In this document: in pieces, positions 7,761-15,849 of the stretch
Layout of the letters: each line of letters begins with the position of its first letter
How positions within the stretch are numbered: position 1 is the stretch's first letter
NCBI GenBank assembly: GCA_002773855.1
Contig: PEZY01000012.1
Coordinates: 73,685 to 137,684, forward strand
DNA from: Candidatus Buchananbacteria bacterium CG10_big_fil_rev_8_21_14_0_10_33_19
GTDB lineage: Bacteria; Patescibacteria; ABY1; 2-01-FULL-39-33
Direction: 5' to 3'
DNA: 64,000 nucleotides
The notes under the pieces: generated by a model
What the model saw: the letters and a program-made list of their open reading frames with translations, nothing else
Database searches by the model: none
What the model was told of the DNA's origin: nothing
Position numbers and translations under genes: made by a program

Positions 7761-7823
7761 CTATTTAGGTCAGGGGTTGAGGGCAGGCTCGCAAGAGCTT
7801 GCCACTCAGCATCCCGAAAATAG
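7761..7823 (+). repeat. long imperfect hairpin between tuf and rpsJ
   Basis: Arms of about 29 bases pair imperfectly. The inner 9 bp, GGCAGGCTC with GAGCTTGCC (7782-7790, 7795-7803), closes on a GCAA tetraloop, and the outer CTATTT pairs with AAATAG. There is no T tract, so simple termination is unlikely. It ends 17 bases before rpsJ. Confidence 0.75.
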
Positions 7824-7840
7824 ATTGAAATATAAAAAAC

Positions 7841-8185
7841 ATGGCAAGTACAAATAACGCAACCAAAGAAAACGATAAGACTCATCAAAGAATCAGGATC
7901 AAGATTAAAGCCTATGATCATAAGGTTATTGATAATTCTGCAAAGAAAATTATTGAGACTTGTGATAGAAATGGCATTAAGGTTGCTGGCCCAGTACCAC
8001 TGCCGACCGAAAAAAAGAAGTATACAGTTAATCGATCGACTTTCGTACATAAGGACAGCCGTGAACAATTCGAAATGAGAATCCATAAAAGATTATTGGA
8101 TATCATCGATCCAGATGCTAAAACAGTAGATGCCTTGATGAACTTAAACCTTCCTGCGGGCGTGAACATTGAGATTAAAATGTAA
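7841..8185 (+). CDS. rpsJ: 30S ribosomal protein S10
   Basis: Small-subunit head protein, also the NusE partner of NusB in antitermination. At 114 residues it has the usual core (RIRIKIKAYDHKVID, then the FVHKDSREQFEMRIHKR loop) with a short N-terminal extension of about 10 residues (MASTNNATKENDK). It is separated from rplC by 309 bases holding a hairpin and a second leader. S10 is therefore grouped with tuf rather than directly heading the L3 cluster as in many bacteria. Confidence 0.96.
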   Translation: MASTNNATKENDKTHQRIRIKIKAYDHKVIDNSAKKIIETCDRNGIKVAGPVPLPTEKKKYTVNRSTFVHKDSREQFEMRIHKRLLDIIDPDAKTVDALMNLNLPAGVNIEIKM

Positions 8186-8188
8186 AAA

Positions 8189-8260
8189 CGGTTTGTAGCT
8201 AGTAACTCGTAACTTGTAATTTTTAAGGGAAAGATTATAGCTTACGGTTTACTGGTTGCA
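8189..8260 (+). repeat. imperfect hairpin after rpsJ
   Basis: The left arm (TTTGTAGCTAGTAACTCGTAA) pairs imperfectly with the right arm (TTACGGTTTACTGGTTGCAAA) around a short AT loop. Same architecture as the other operon-gap hairpins. Confidence 0.5.
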
Positions 8261-8494
8261 AATTATAAAAACTGACAGTCATTTTCATAAATGGAAAAAG
8301 ATCCCGAGTATATTTAGATAGTAGCTTCTAGGGGAAAACCTCCATCGGTGTAATTTTGATTGACAAGGAAAATAATAATATCTTAGTAAAAATTAGATTA
8401 ATTAGGCAGGCTTATCATAAGCCCTTGCTATTTTGTAATCTGGTGTGTTAAGATATTGCCAGGTTTTTTTATTTAAAAGAAAAAAATTAAAGTA
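8261..8494 (+). promoter_or_regulatory. leader of the rplC ribosomal operon
   Basis: A gene-free leader. It holds a possible weak promoter (TTGACA at about 8362, poor -10), a hairpin GGCTTA/TAAGCC (8409-8414 with 8418-8423), and a short stem CTGG/CCAG followed by a run of seven T at 8464-8470, resembling a weak attenuator. AATCTGGTG at about 8437 also occurs in the rpsL leader, with similar following bases. Control of the L3-secY genes by this leader is an inference. Confidence 0.4.
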
Positions 8495-9292
8495 ATGAAA
8501 TTCATATTAGGTAAAAAATTAGAAATGACTCAAATCTTCCAAGAAAATGGAAGAGTTGTTCCTGTAACTGCAGTTTTGGCTGAGCCTAATATTGTTACCC
8601 AGATAAAAACTGAAGCTAAAGATAAGTATAGTGCTGTTCAAGTTGGATTTGGTTTCAATAAGAATCTTAAAAAACCACAAGTTGGTCACCTAAAAGGTTT
8701 AACTTCTGTTAGGACTTTGAAAGAATTTAGAGTAAATTCTAGTGAAGTGGAAAAAGTTAAAACTGGTGATCAAATTACTGTTGCTGTTTTTGCGGCTAAT
8801 GATGAAGTTAGAGTAACCGGTACTTCTAAAGGCCGTGGTTACCAGGGTGTGGTTAAAAGACATGGTTTTCATGGTAGTCCAGCTTCTCATGGTCATAAAG
8901 ATCAATTGAGAAAAGGTGGTTCTATTGGTGCTACTGATCCAGCAAGAGTATTTAAAGGTAAGAAAATGGCTGGTCGTATGGGTAATGATCAAATTAGTAT
9001 TTCTGGTTTGAGTATAGTTGATATTGATAAAGAAAAAAATATTTTATATATTAAGGGCGCTGTGCCGGGAGCTAGAAATAGCTTATTGGTTATTAGTGGT
9101 CCTGGTGAAATGGATTTAACTGTAGCTAAACCAGAAATAAAAACAGAAGTTGTTGCAGAAAAAGTAGAAAGCACAGCTGTTGAGTCAGAAATTGTGGACA
9201 CTAAAGTTGAAGAGACACCTGCTGTAGAAACTACAGAAGCTAAACCAGAAGTAGCTGAAGTTGTAGAAACTAAAACTGAAGAAAATAAATAA
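8495..9292 (+). CDS. rplC: 50S ribosomal protein L3
   Basis: Binds 23S rRNA near the peptidyl transferase centre and starts 50S assembly. Residues 1-205 are a normal L3, including the GTSKGRGYQGVVKRHGF loop and the GSIGATDPARVFKGKKMAGR segment. Residues 206-265 are an extra tail rich in Glu, Val, Thr and Lys that looks disordered. The usual length is about 210. First gene of the long ribosomal cluster; the start codon has no Shine-Dalgarno motif. rplD begins one base after its stop. Confidence 0.96.
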   Translation: MKFILGKKLEMTQIFQENGRVVPVTAVLAEPNIVTQIKTEAKDKYSAVQVGFGFNKNLKKPQVGHLKGLTSVRTLKEFRVNSSEVEKVKTGDQITVAVFAANDEVRVTGTSKGRGYQGVVKRHGFHGSPASHGHKDQLRKGGSIGATDPARVFKGKKMAGRMGNDQISISGLSIVDIDKEKNILYIKGAVPGARNSLLVISGPGEMDLTVAKPEIKTEVVAEKVESTAVESEIVDTKVEETPAVETTEAKPEVAEVVETKTEENK

Positions 9293-9293
9293 T

Positions 9294-10001
9294 ATGAAGA
9301 TATCAGTTTACAATTCAAGTGTTGAAAAGTCTAAAGACATTGAAATCAGTCAACGAATTTTTGGGGTTAAACCAAAGACCGAGGTGATTCATCAAGTAGT
9401 TATCGCTCAACAAGCTAATGCTAGACAAGTTTTAGCTGATACCAAGGATAAAAGTGAAGTTCGTGGTGGTGGTAAAAAGCCATGGCGACAAAAAGGTACT
9501 GGTCGGGCTAGACACGGATCTATTCGTTCTCCATTGTGGAGAGGTGGTGGTGTCACTTTTGGTCCAACTAAGAATCGAAACTTTAGCAAAGGTATTAATA
9601 AAAAGCAGAGACAATTAGCCATGGCGATGTGCTTATCTAATAAGGTTTCTGAAAATTCATTCTTGGTTTTTGAAAACATTGAATTAGCTAGTGGTAAGAC
9701 TAAAGATTTGAAGGATTGGATTGCTACTATTAAATCAAAAGTTGCTGATGTTAAAGATAATAAAAAGTTTTTATTAGTACTTGATAAAAGTGATGATAAG
9801 ATAAATAGAGCGGTTAATAATTTAGATAAAGTTGATGTTATTTTGGCGGATAGTTTAAATTGTGTTGACATTCTAAACCACGATACTATGCTAGCTTCTG
9901 AGAAAGCAGTTATCAAAATCGACCAACATTATAAACAGGTTAGTATAAAAAGAAGTCAGGCTACTGTAGCAAAAGAAAAAGCAGTTAAAGCTAAAAAATA
10001 A
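9294..10001 (+). CDS. rplD: 50S ribosomal protein L4
   Basis: Lines the peptide exit tunnel and binds domain I of 23S rRNA. The 235 residues hold the basic tunnel loop (about 55-95, with GGGKKPWRQKGTGRARHGS) and the globular domain. The last 20 residues are a Lys/Ala-rich tail. It follows rplC by one base. In Gammaproteobacteria L4 autoregulates its operon through the S10 leader; no such leader is visible immediately upstream here. Confidence 0.96.
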   Translation: MKISVYNSSVEKSKDIEISQRIFGVKPKTEVIHQVVIAQQANARQVLADTKDKSEVRGGGKKPWRQKGTGRARHGSIRSPLWRGGGVTFGPTKNRNFSKGINKKQRQLAMAMCLSNKVSENSFLVFENIELASGKTKDLKDWIATIKSKVADVKDNKKFLLVLDKSDDKINRAVNNLDKVDVILADSLNCVDILNHDTMLASEKAVIKIDQHYKQVSIKRSQATVAKEKAVKAKK

Positions 10002-10024
10002 AATACATATTTAGATAGAAAGTT

Positions 10025-10465
10025 ATGAGCATTTTCGATAAATTTACAAAGAAAACTGATGATCAGTCTGCAATCGCAGAGGAAGTGGTTTCTAAGCCAG
10101 AAACTGCTAAGGTTGATATTGCTAAAAAAGATGCTGATAATAAGAAAGAAGTTAAAAATGATGTTACAGTTAAAATTGTTAAAAAGACTTATGGTATTTT
10201 AGTTAAGCCACTTATTACCGAAAAGGCAGCTAATTTGGCTCAACTTAATCAATATGTATTTGCAGTAGCTAATAAGGCTAACAAAATTCAGATTTCTCAG
10301 GCTATTGAAGCTAGATATGGTATTAAACCAGTTAGCGTTAATGTATTAAATAATTCAGGTAAAACTGTAAGGCGTGGTCGAGATACTGGTCGAACTAAAG
10401 ATTGGCGCAAGGCTATCGTTACTTTACCTGCTGGTAAAACTATTCAGATTCACGAAGGAGTATAA
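10025..10465 (+). CDS. rplW: 50S ribosomal protein L23 with N-terminal extension
   Basis: Exit-tunnel rim protein and docking site for trigger factor and SRP. The core starts at about residue 55 (YGILVKPLITEKA) and continues with the loop NSGKTVRRGRDTGRTKDWRKA. The first 50 residues are a charged Lys/Asp/Val-rich extension absent from ordinary L23 (about 95-100 residues). The ATG at 10025 follows rplD by 23 bases; an internal start cannot be fully excluded. Confidence 0.93.
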   Translation: MSIFDKFTKKTDDQSAIAEEVVSKPETAKVDIAKKDADNKKEVKNDVTVKIVKKTYGILVKPLITEKAANLAQLNQYVFAVANKANKIQISQAIEARYGIKPVSVNVLNNSGKTVRRGRDTGRTKDWRKAIVTLPAGKTIQIHEGV

Positions 10466-10476
10466 ATTAAAAAAAT

Positions 10477-11328
10477 ATGGCAATAAAAGTCTACAAACCA
10501 ACTACCCCAGCTAGACGTCACACTTCTGTATTAATGAGTGACGACGTTACCACCAGCAAACCTCATAAGAGGTTGATTGTTTCTGGTAAAAATATGGCTG
10601 GTCGTAATAACCAAGGCAAGATTACTGTTAGACATCAAGGTGGTGGTAGCAGAAAGAAAGTTAGAGTTATTGATTATAAAAGAGACAAGTTTGATATTCC
10701 AGCAACTGTAGCTACTATTGAATATGATCCAAATCGAAATTCTAGAATTGCTTTACTTAATTATGCTGATGGTGAAAAAAGATATATTATTGCTCCAGTT
10801 GATTTAAAAGTTGGTGATAAAATACTTAGCTCTCAGAAGTTGATTGAATTAAAAGTTGGTAATACTATGCCTCTTGAGGTTGTGCCTCCTGGTATGTTTG
10901 TATATAATGTGGAGATGACCCCAGGCAAAGGCGGCCAATTAGCTAGAAGTGCTGGTAATAATATTTCTTTGATGGGTATTGATAGCGGCAACGCTCAGCT
11001 TAAAATGCCTTCTGGTGAAGTAAGACTGGTATCAGAAAAATGTTTGGCCACCATTGGTTCGGTCAGCAATCCAGATTTTAAAAATATTAGATGGGGCAAG
11101 GCTGGTAGATTAAGAAGAAAAGGTGTTAGACCCACTGTTCGTGGTAAAGCCATGAATCCAGTAGATCATCCTCATGGTGGTGGTGAAGGTAGTAACCCAA
11201 TTGGTTTGAAAAATCCAAAGACTCCATGGGGTAAGCCAGCATTAGGTGTTAAAACCAGAAAACATGGAAAGAAATCAGACGATTTGATTATTTCCAGAAG
11301 AAATACTAAAAAGAGAAAGAAAAAATAA
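10477..11328 (+). CDS. rplB: 50S ribosomal protein L2
   Basis: Universally conserved protein needed for subunit association and peptidyl transferase function. The 283 residues include the RNA-binding domain (GRNNQGKITVRHQGGGSRKK) and the C-terminal NPVDHPHGGGEG signature with its functional His. It lies 11 bases after rplW and 6 before rpsS, in the conserved S10-operon order. Confidence 0.98.
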   Translation: MAIKVYKPTTPARRHTSVLMSDDVTTSKPHKRLIVSGKNMAGRNNQGKITVRHQGGGSRKKVRVIDYKRDKFDIPATVATIEYDPNRNSRIALLNYADGEKRYIIAPVDLKVGDKILSSQKLIELKVGNTMPLEVVPPGMFVYNVEMTPGKGGQLARSAGNNISLMGIDSGNAQLKMPSGEVRLVSEKCLATIGSVSNPDFKNIRWGKAGRLRRKGVRPTVRGKAMNPVDHPHGGGEGSNPIGLKNPKTPWGKPALGVKTRKHGKKSDDLIISRRNTKKRKKK

Positions 11329-11334
11329 AAAATT

Positions 11335-11625
11335 ATGTCCAGAAGTTTAAAAAAAGGTCCTTACGTTGATCCAAAATTATTGAAGAAAATGGCCAAAATC
11401 CAAAAAGGAGAAAAGGTTGTGATCAAGACTTGGTCTAGAAAATGTTCTATTACTCCAGAAATGGTTGGGTTTACTTTTGGTGTTCATAATGGCAAAGATC
11501 ATATTCCAGTGTTAGTTGTAGAAAATATGGTTGGACATAAATTAGGTGAATTTTCACCGACTAAGAAATTTATCAAACATGGTGGTAAAATTCAGAAAAC
11601 CTTAGAAGCTGGTAAAAAGAAATAA
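11335..11625 (+). CDS. rpsS: 30S ribosomal protein S19
   Basis: Head protein that binds 16S rRNA with S13. The 96 residues start with the family MSRSLKKGPYVDPKLLKK and contain the ITPEMVGFTFGVHNGKDHIPV core and the KLGEFSPTKKF end. Tight spacing to rplB (6 bases) and rplV (21 bases) supports one transcript. Confidence 0.97.
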   Translation: MSRSLKKGPYVDPKLLKKMAKIQKGEKVVIKTWSRKCSITPEMVGFTFGVHNGKDHIPVLVVENMVGHKLGEFSPTKKFIKHGGKIQKTLEAGKKK

Positions 11626-11646
11626 GTAAAAAAGAAATAAAATAAT

Positions 11647-12162
11647 ATGGAAGTTAGAGCTAAAGCAAAATTTATAAGAATTTCTCCAAAGAAAGTTAGA
11701 TTACTGGCTGATTTAGTCCGTGGTTTAGACGTGGAAGAAGCTTTGGTTCAATTACAATTTAATAAAAAAGGTGCGTCACTACCGGTAGCTAAATTAGTAA
11801 AATCTGCAGTAGCTAATGCTGAAGAAAATGAAGATTTAAAAAGAAACAATCTTTTTGTAAAAGAAATTAGCGTAGATGGTGGCCCAAGTTTAAAACGTTG
11901 GATGCCAAAAGCGATGGGTAGAGCAACACCTTTAATTAAAAGATCTTCTCATATTACTGTAGTTTTATCAGAAAAAGTACCAACTACTAAGAAAGAAAAG
12001 AAAGAAGTTTCTAAGGATGATATTATCAATATTGAAGATTTAGGCAAGATTGGTCATGATGACAAAAAAGAAGATAAGAAGTCAGATTCTGGTAGTAAAA
12101 AAAGTGGCAGCACAAGTAAAAAAGTAACTAATAAAATTTTTAATAGAAGAACTGGTAGCTAA
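11647..12162 (+). CDS. rplV: 50S ribosomal protein L22 with C-terminal tail
   Basis: Reaches into the exit tunnel with its beta hairpin and binds 23S rRNA. Residues 1-112 are the ordinary protein (IRISPKKVRLLADLVRG; the hairpin region around GGPSLKRWMPKAMGRA). Residues 113-171 are an added Lys/Asp/Ser-rich low-complexity tail ending NKIFNRRTGS. An imperfect hairpin fills the 90-base gap to rpsC. Confidence 0.95.
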   Translation: MEVRAKAKFIRISPKKVRLLADLVRGLDVEEALVQLQFNKKGASLPVAKLVKSAVANAEENEDLKRNNLFVKEISVDGGPSLKRWMPKAMGRATPLIKRSSHITVVLSEKVPTTKKEKKEVSKDDIINIEDLGKIGHDDKKEDKKSDSGSKKSGSTSKKVTNKIFNRRTGS

Positions 12163-12171
12163 TAAATAAGC

Positions 12172-12239
12172 AAGTAGTGAGTAGTGAGTAGTGAATAAAA
12201 GTAAAATATTTTTATTAACCACTCACTACCGACTACAAA
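12172..12239 (+). repeat. imperfect hairpin between rplV and rpsC (GTAG/CTAC family)
   Basis: The left arm is three tandem copies of a GTAGTGA unit. The right arm reads ACCACTCACTACCGACTACAAAC, its approximate reverse complement, around an AT-rich loop. It ends 13 bases before the rpsC ATG. Confidence 0.8.
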
Positions 12240-12252
12240 CTAATATATAGAT

Positions 12253-12963
12253 ATGGGACAAAAAGTTCATCCAAAAGCATTTAGATTAAAAATCAATAAG
12301 ACTTGGGATTCCAAGTGGTTTTCTGATCGAGATTTTCCAAAACTTTTGGAACATGATATAAAAATTAGAAGATTTATTGTTAAGAAATTTAAACCAGCTG
12401 GTGTTTCTAAGGTAGATATCGAAAGATCAAATAATGGCATTAGTATTAATGTTCGTTGTGCTAAGCCCGGTATTGTTATCGGTCGAGGCGGTCAAGGCGC
12501 TGAAGACTTGAAAAAGGAAATTCATAACAAATTTATGAAAGATGCTTTTTCTCGTAAGAAGGGTCTAAAGAGTATTAATATTAATATCATTGAAGTTGAA
12601 AATCCTAGTTTGGATTCCGCAGTTATCGCTCAACAGGTTATTGCTGATTTGGAAAAAAGAATTCCATTTAGACGAGCAGTTAAGCAGGCTATGAGTAGAT
12701 CCGAAAAGGCTGGTGCTCAAGGTATTAAGGTTATTGTTTCTGGAAGATTAAATGGTGCAGAAATTGCTAGAAAAGAAACTTTTTCCAGCGGTAAAGTACC
12801 TCTTCACACCTTGCGGGCTGATATTGATTATAGTCGTGATGCGGCTATGACTATCTATGGAAAAATCGGCGTTAAGGTTTGGATTTATCGTGGTGAAGTG
12901 TTTAATTATGATACTAATCCAGAACCAGTTAGTAAGCCAGAAGTGGCTAAGAGATTAAAATAA
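12253..12963 (+). CDS. rpsC: 30S ribosomal protein S3
   Basis: mRNA-entry protein with helicase-like activity, together with S4 and S5. The 236 residues hold the type II KH domain (KPGIVIGRGGQGAEDLKKEI, around 75-95) and the C-terminal domain with RADIDY and the GVKVWIYRGE strand. It lies 10 bases before rplP. Normal length and no unusual tail. Confidence 0.97.
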   Translation: MGQKVHPKAFRLKINKTWDSKWFSDRDFPKLLEHDIKIRRFIVKKFKPAGVSKVDIERSNNGISINVRCAKPGIVIGRGGQGAEDLKKEIHNKFMKDAFSRKKGLKSININIIEVENPSLDSAVIAQQVIADLEKRIPFRRAVKQAMSRSEKAGAQGIKVIVSGRLNGAEIARKETFSSGKVPLHTLRADIDYSRDAAMTIYGKIGVKVWIYRGEVFNYDTNPEPVSKPEVAKRLK

Positions 12964-12972
12964 AGAAAAGTT

Positions 12973-13383
12973 ATGACTTTAGCACCAAAGAAATTAAAAA
13001 TGAGAAAACCACATCGTCCAGATGTTAGAGGTGTTGCCGGCCGCAATAATGCTATTGCTTTTGGTAAGTTTGGCCTTAAAGCAACAACCGGTGGTTGGGT
13101 TAGTGCTGCTCAAATTGAAGCTTCTAGAAGAGTTATTACTAAATTTCTTAAACGTGGTGGTAAGATTTGGATTAGAATTTTTCCACATAGACCAATTACT
13201 GAAAAAGGTACTCAAGCAACTATGGGTGGTGGTAAGGGTGCACCTGGTTATTATGTAGCAGTGGTTAAGCCAGGAACTATGATTTTTGAAATCGAAGGTA
13301 TTAGTGAGGCAGATGCTAGACAAGCTATGAAATTAACTAGTTATAAATTACCAGTTAAAACAACATTTATAGTCAAGGATTAA
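12973..13383 (+). CDS. rplP: 50S ribosomal protein L16
   Basis: Organises the 23S rRNA near the A-site tRNA elbow. The 136 residues show the family pattern: RKPHRPDVRGVAGRNNAIAF at the N-terminus, ARRVITKFLKRGGKIWIRIFP-like core, and GGGKGAPGYYVAVVKPG. Four bases separate it from rpmC. Confidence 0.97.
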   Translation: MTLAPKKLKMRKPHRPDVRGVAGRNNAIAFGKFGLKATTGGWVSAAQIEASRRVITKFLKRGGKIWIRIFPHRPITEKGTQATMGGGKGAPGYYVAVVKPGTMIFEIEGISEADARQAMKLTSYKLPVKTTFIVKD

Positions 13384-13387
13384 TAAT

Positions 13388-13582
13388 ATGGATATTAAAG
13401 AAATTAAAAATAAACCAGCTTCTGAATTACACCATTTACTTGATGAGCTTAGAAAGAAATTGGATGAATTAAACTTCAAGGTTTCTCAAAATCAAGTAAA
13501 GAATATTAGAGAAATCAGAGTAATTAAGAAAGATATCGCCAAAGTAATGACTGTTTTAGGCGAAAATAAAAAAGTAAAATAA
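13388..13582 (+). CDS. rpmC: 50S ribosomal protein L29
   Basis: Small helical-hairpin protein at the exit tunnel rim, contacting L23. The 64 residues form two helices with the family pattern LDELRKKLDELNFKVSQNQVKN and IRVIKKDIAKVMTVLGE. Its place between rplP and rpsQ is the standard order. Confidence 0.95.
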   Translation: MDIKEIKNKPASELHHLLDELRKKLDELNFKVSQNQVKNIREIRVIKKDIAKVMTVLGENKKVK

Positions 13583-13604
13583 TACATCACAATAACTGAC
13601 TTAT

Positions 13605-13859
13605 ATGGATAATGAAAAGAAGACAATTAAAAGAAAGCTTAAGGGCGAGGTAGTTTCTAATAAAATGGAAAAGACTGTCGTGGTTAAGGTTGATCGATTT
13701 AAGCTTCATCCAACATATCAAAAAAGATATAGAGTTAGTAAAAAGTATAAAGCTCATGATCCTAAAAATCAATGTAAAGTTGGTGATACAGTAGAAATTA
13801 TTGAATCAAAGCCAATCAGCAAGGATAAAAGATGGAAAGTGGTTTATCAGAATAATTAA
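13605..13859 (+). CDS. rpsQ: 30S ribosomal protein S17
   Basis: OB-fold protein binding 16S rRNA in the body. The 84 residues include the S17 motifs KMEKTVVVKVDRFKLHPTYQKR and GDTVEIIESKPISKDKRWKVV. It is followed by a 90-base gap containing an imperfect hairpin before rplN. Confidence 0.96.
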   Translation: MDNEKKTIKRKLKGEVVSNKMEKTVVVKVDRFKLHPTYQKRYRVSKKYKAHDPKNQCKVGDTVEIIESKPISKDKRWKVVYQNN

Positions 13860-13868
13860 ATAATCTAA

Positions 13869-13936
13869 GTTTGGTAGTAAGTAGGGTACAGAATATTTCT
13901 AAGGTTGAATTAAGCTGTAATCTGCCTACTACAAAC
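13869..13936 (+). repeat. imperfect hairpin between rpsQ and rplN (GTAG/CTAC family)
   Basis: Left arm GTTTGGTAGTAAGTAGGGTA and right arm TAATCTGCCTACTACAAAC pair imperfectly around a 25-base AT-rich loop. It ends 13 bases before rplN. Confidence 0.75.
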
Positions 13937-13949
13937 TAATATAAAATAT

Positions 13950-14321
13950 ATGGTTCAATCAGAATCAATGCTAAAATCAGCAGACAACACCGGTGCCAAG
14001 AAATTAAAGGTTATCACTGTTTTAGGTGGCTACAAAAAAAGATATGCTAGCCTAGGTGATGTAGTAACTGCAACTGTTAAAGAGGCAGCACCTCACAGTA
14101 TGGTTAAAAAGAGTGATGTTGTGCATGCTGTTATAGTTAGAACTAAAAAAGAAGTTAGAAGACCTGATGGTTCTTATATTAGATTTGATGATAACGCGGT
14201 AGTGATTATTGATATGAAGAATAAAGATATGAAAGGGACTCGAGTATTTGGTCCAGTAGCTAGAGAATTAAGAAATTTAGGTTATCAGAAAATTATTAGT
14301 TTAGCACCAGAAGTATTATAA
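13950..14321 (+). CDS. rplN: 50S ribosomal protein L14
   Basis: Subunit-interface protein contacting L19 and 16S helix 14. The 123 residues have the compact barrel fold motifs: ESMLKSADNTGAKKLKVITV at the start, then VVHAVIVRTKKEVRRPDGSY and RFDDNAVVII, ending GYQKIISLAPEVL. Standard first gene of the spc block. Confidence 0.97.
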   Translation: MVQSESMLKSADNTGAKKLKVITVLGGYKKRYASLGDVVTATVKEAAPHSMVKKSDVVHAVIVRTKKEVRRPDGSYIRFDDNAVVIIDMKNKDMKGTRVFGPVARELRNLGYQKIISLAPEVL

Positions 14322-14333
14322 AACAATAAATTT

Positions 14334-14657
14334 ATGAAAATAAAAACAGGCGACAAAGTAAAAATGATGTCCGGTAAGGACAAGGGCAAAATCGGTAAAG
14401 TTTTGCAGGTTTTTATAAATGAAGATAGAGTTGTAGTGGAAGGTCTTAATTTGATGATTAAACACCAAAAAGCTAAAAAGCAAGGTGAAAAAGGTCAACG
14501 AATTCAGTTTCCATCACCTGTTAATGCTTCTAATGTAGCTTTAATTTGTCCTAAGTGTGGTAAAGATACTAGAATCGGATCAGAGAGAATTGTATCTGCC
14601 GATAAATCTAAGACTATTAAGAATAGAGTTTGTAAAAAGTGTAAAGAAGTTATATAA
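14334..14657 (+). CDS. rplX: 50S ribosomal protein L24, zinc-ribbon form
   Basis: Assembly initiator protein with a KOW motif (KTGDKVKMMSGKDKGKIGKV, residues 4-23). The C-terminal half carries Cys72-x2-Cys75 and Cys100-x2-Cys103, which make a zinc ribbon found in some but not all bacterial L24 proteins. Length is 107 residues. rplE starts seven bases downstream. Confidence 0.96.
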   Translation: MKIKTGDKVKMMSGKDKGKIGKVLQVFINEDRVVVEGLNLMIKHQKAKKQGEKGQRIQFPSPVNASNVALICPKCGKDTRIGSERIVSADKSKTIKNRVCKKCKEVI

Positions 14658-14664
14658 AATATTT

Positions 14665-15210
14665 ATGAAATCAATATTATATCAAAAATATCAAACTGAA
14701 TCAGTACCTGCTCTAAAGGAAAAGTTTGGTTATAAAAATATTAATGCCGTACCTAAAATTGAAAAGGTAAGTGTTAATATTGGTATAAACGCTAGAAATA
14801 CTGAAAGTAACTATGTTGACAATGTTGAAAGTATTGTTACTAGAATTACCGGCCAAAAGCCAGTTAAAACCAAAGCTAAGAAAGCGATTTCAGCTTTTAA
14901 AATTAGAGAAGGCATGGTGGTTGGTGTTAAGGCTACCTTAAGAGGCCAGATGATGTATGATTTTTTAGATAAATTAGTGTTAGTAGCTGTGCCTAGAATC
15001 AGAGATTTTAGAGGTTTGGATATTAAGAATATTGATAATACAGGTAATTTAACCTTGGGTTTGAAAGAATATAATGTTTTTCCAGAAATCTTGCCTGATG
15101 AGGTTGAAAGAAATTACGGTTTGGAAATTTCTATAACCACTTCTGCTAAGAATTACGAAGAAGGTTTAGAATTATTTAAAACATTGGGATTCCCATTTAA
15201 GAAACAATAG
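14665..15210 (+). CDS. rplE: 50S ribosomal protein L5
   Basis: Binds 5S rRNA and contacts the P-site tRNA. The start at 14665 gives 181 residues beginning MKSILYQKYQTESVPALKEK, the normal family start; an upstream in-frame start at 14557 lies inside rplX and is rejected. Core motifs include KIEKVSVNIGI, FRGLDIKNID and the C-terminal EEGLELFKTLGFPF. Confidence 0.96.
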   Translation: MKSILYQKYQTESVPALKEKFGYKNINAVPKIEKVSVNIGINARNTESNYVDNVESIVTRITGQKPVKTKAKKAISAFKIREGMVVGVKATLRGQMMYDFLDKLVLVAVPRIRDFRGLDIKNIDNTGNLTLGLKEYNVFPEILPDEVERNYGLEISITTSAKNYEEGLELFKTLGFPFKKQ

Positions 15211-15220
15211 ATTTACAGAT

Positions 15221-15406
15221 ATGGCAACTAAAGCACAAATCGCAAGATCAAATAAAACACCAAAAGAGTCAACTCGATCAGTTAATCGTTGTTGGCGTTG
15301 TGGTAGAAGACATGGTTATATGAGAAAATTCAACTTATGTAGAATTTGCTTTAGAGAATTGGCTACCAATGGTCAGATTCCGGGGATTACTAAATCATCT
15401 TGGTAA
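15221..15406 (+). CDS. rpsN: 30S ribosomal protein S14, zinc-binding type
   Basis: Head protein of the short (61-residue) zinc form. Cys24, Cys27, Cys40 and Cys43 form the CxxC...CxxC site within CWRCGRRHGYMRKFNLCRIC. It lies 10 bases after rplE and before rpsH, the position of S14 in the spc operon. Confidence 0.97.
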   Translation: MATKAQIARSNKTPKESTRSVNRCWRCGRRHGYMRKFNLCRICFRELATNGQIPGITKSSW

Positions 15407-15443
15407 TTAATTATAAGATAAAAATAATTTTTAATATTGAAAT

Positions 15444-15845
15444 ATGACAGATCCAATTGCTGACATGCTAACTAGAATCAGAAATGCCTCTGCTGTGAAA
15501 AAAAAGCAGGTATATATTCCATTTTCCAAAATAAAATTGGAAATTCTTAAGATTTTAAAATCTGAAGGATTTATTTCTGGTTTCGAAGAAATTAAGCCAG
15601 GATCAGCCGATTTAAAATTTGGTGGAATTAATGTTGATTTAAAGTATATTGACGGTAAGTCTGCTATTGAAAATATTCAAAAAGTTTCTAAACCAGGCAG
15701 AAGAATTTATGCTACTAGTGAAAATTTACCAAATGTTTTAAATAATATTGGTATCGCTATTGTATCAACATCTGCTGGCGTGATGACCAACAAAAAAGCT
15801 AGAAAGCTAAAGTTGGGTGGAGAAATAATTTGCGAAATTTACTAA
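15444..15845 (+). CDS. rpsH: 30S ribosomal protein S8
   Basis: Binds the central domain of 16S rRNA; in E. coli it represses the spc operon. The 133 residues begin MTDPIADMLTRIRNA and end with the family motif STSAGVMTNKKARKLKLGGE. Four bases separate it from rplF. Confidence 0.97.
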   Translation: MTDPIADMLTRIRNASAVKKKQVYIPFSKIKLEILKILKSEGFISGFEEIKPGSADLKFGGINVDLKYIDGKSAIENIQKVSKPGRRIYATSENLPNVLNNIGIAIVSTSAGVMTNKKARKLKLGGEIICEIY

Positions 15846-15849
15846 TACT

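Noticed and set aside
9407..9916. Long minus-strand frame inside rplD
   Set aside because: Shadow of a conserved ribosomal gene; Phe/Leu/Ser-rich translation without a start context.
12172..12239. Tandem GTAGTGA units considered as a CRISPR-like array
   Set aside because: Units are only 7 bases with no spacers, and pair with the right arm as a hairpin. No array of repeats and spacers exists in the window.
12994..13323. Minus-strand frame inside rplP, and plus-strand shadow at 13022-13258
   Set aside because: Both are alternate frames of L16, which is identified over its full length.
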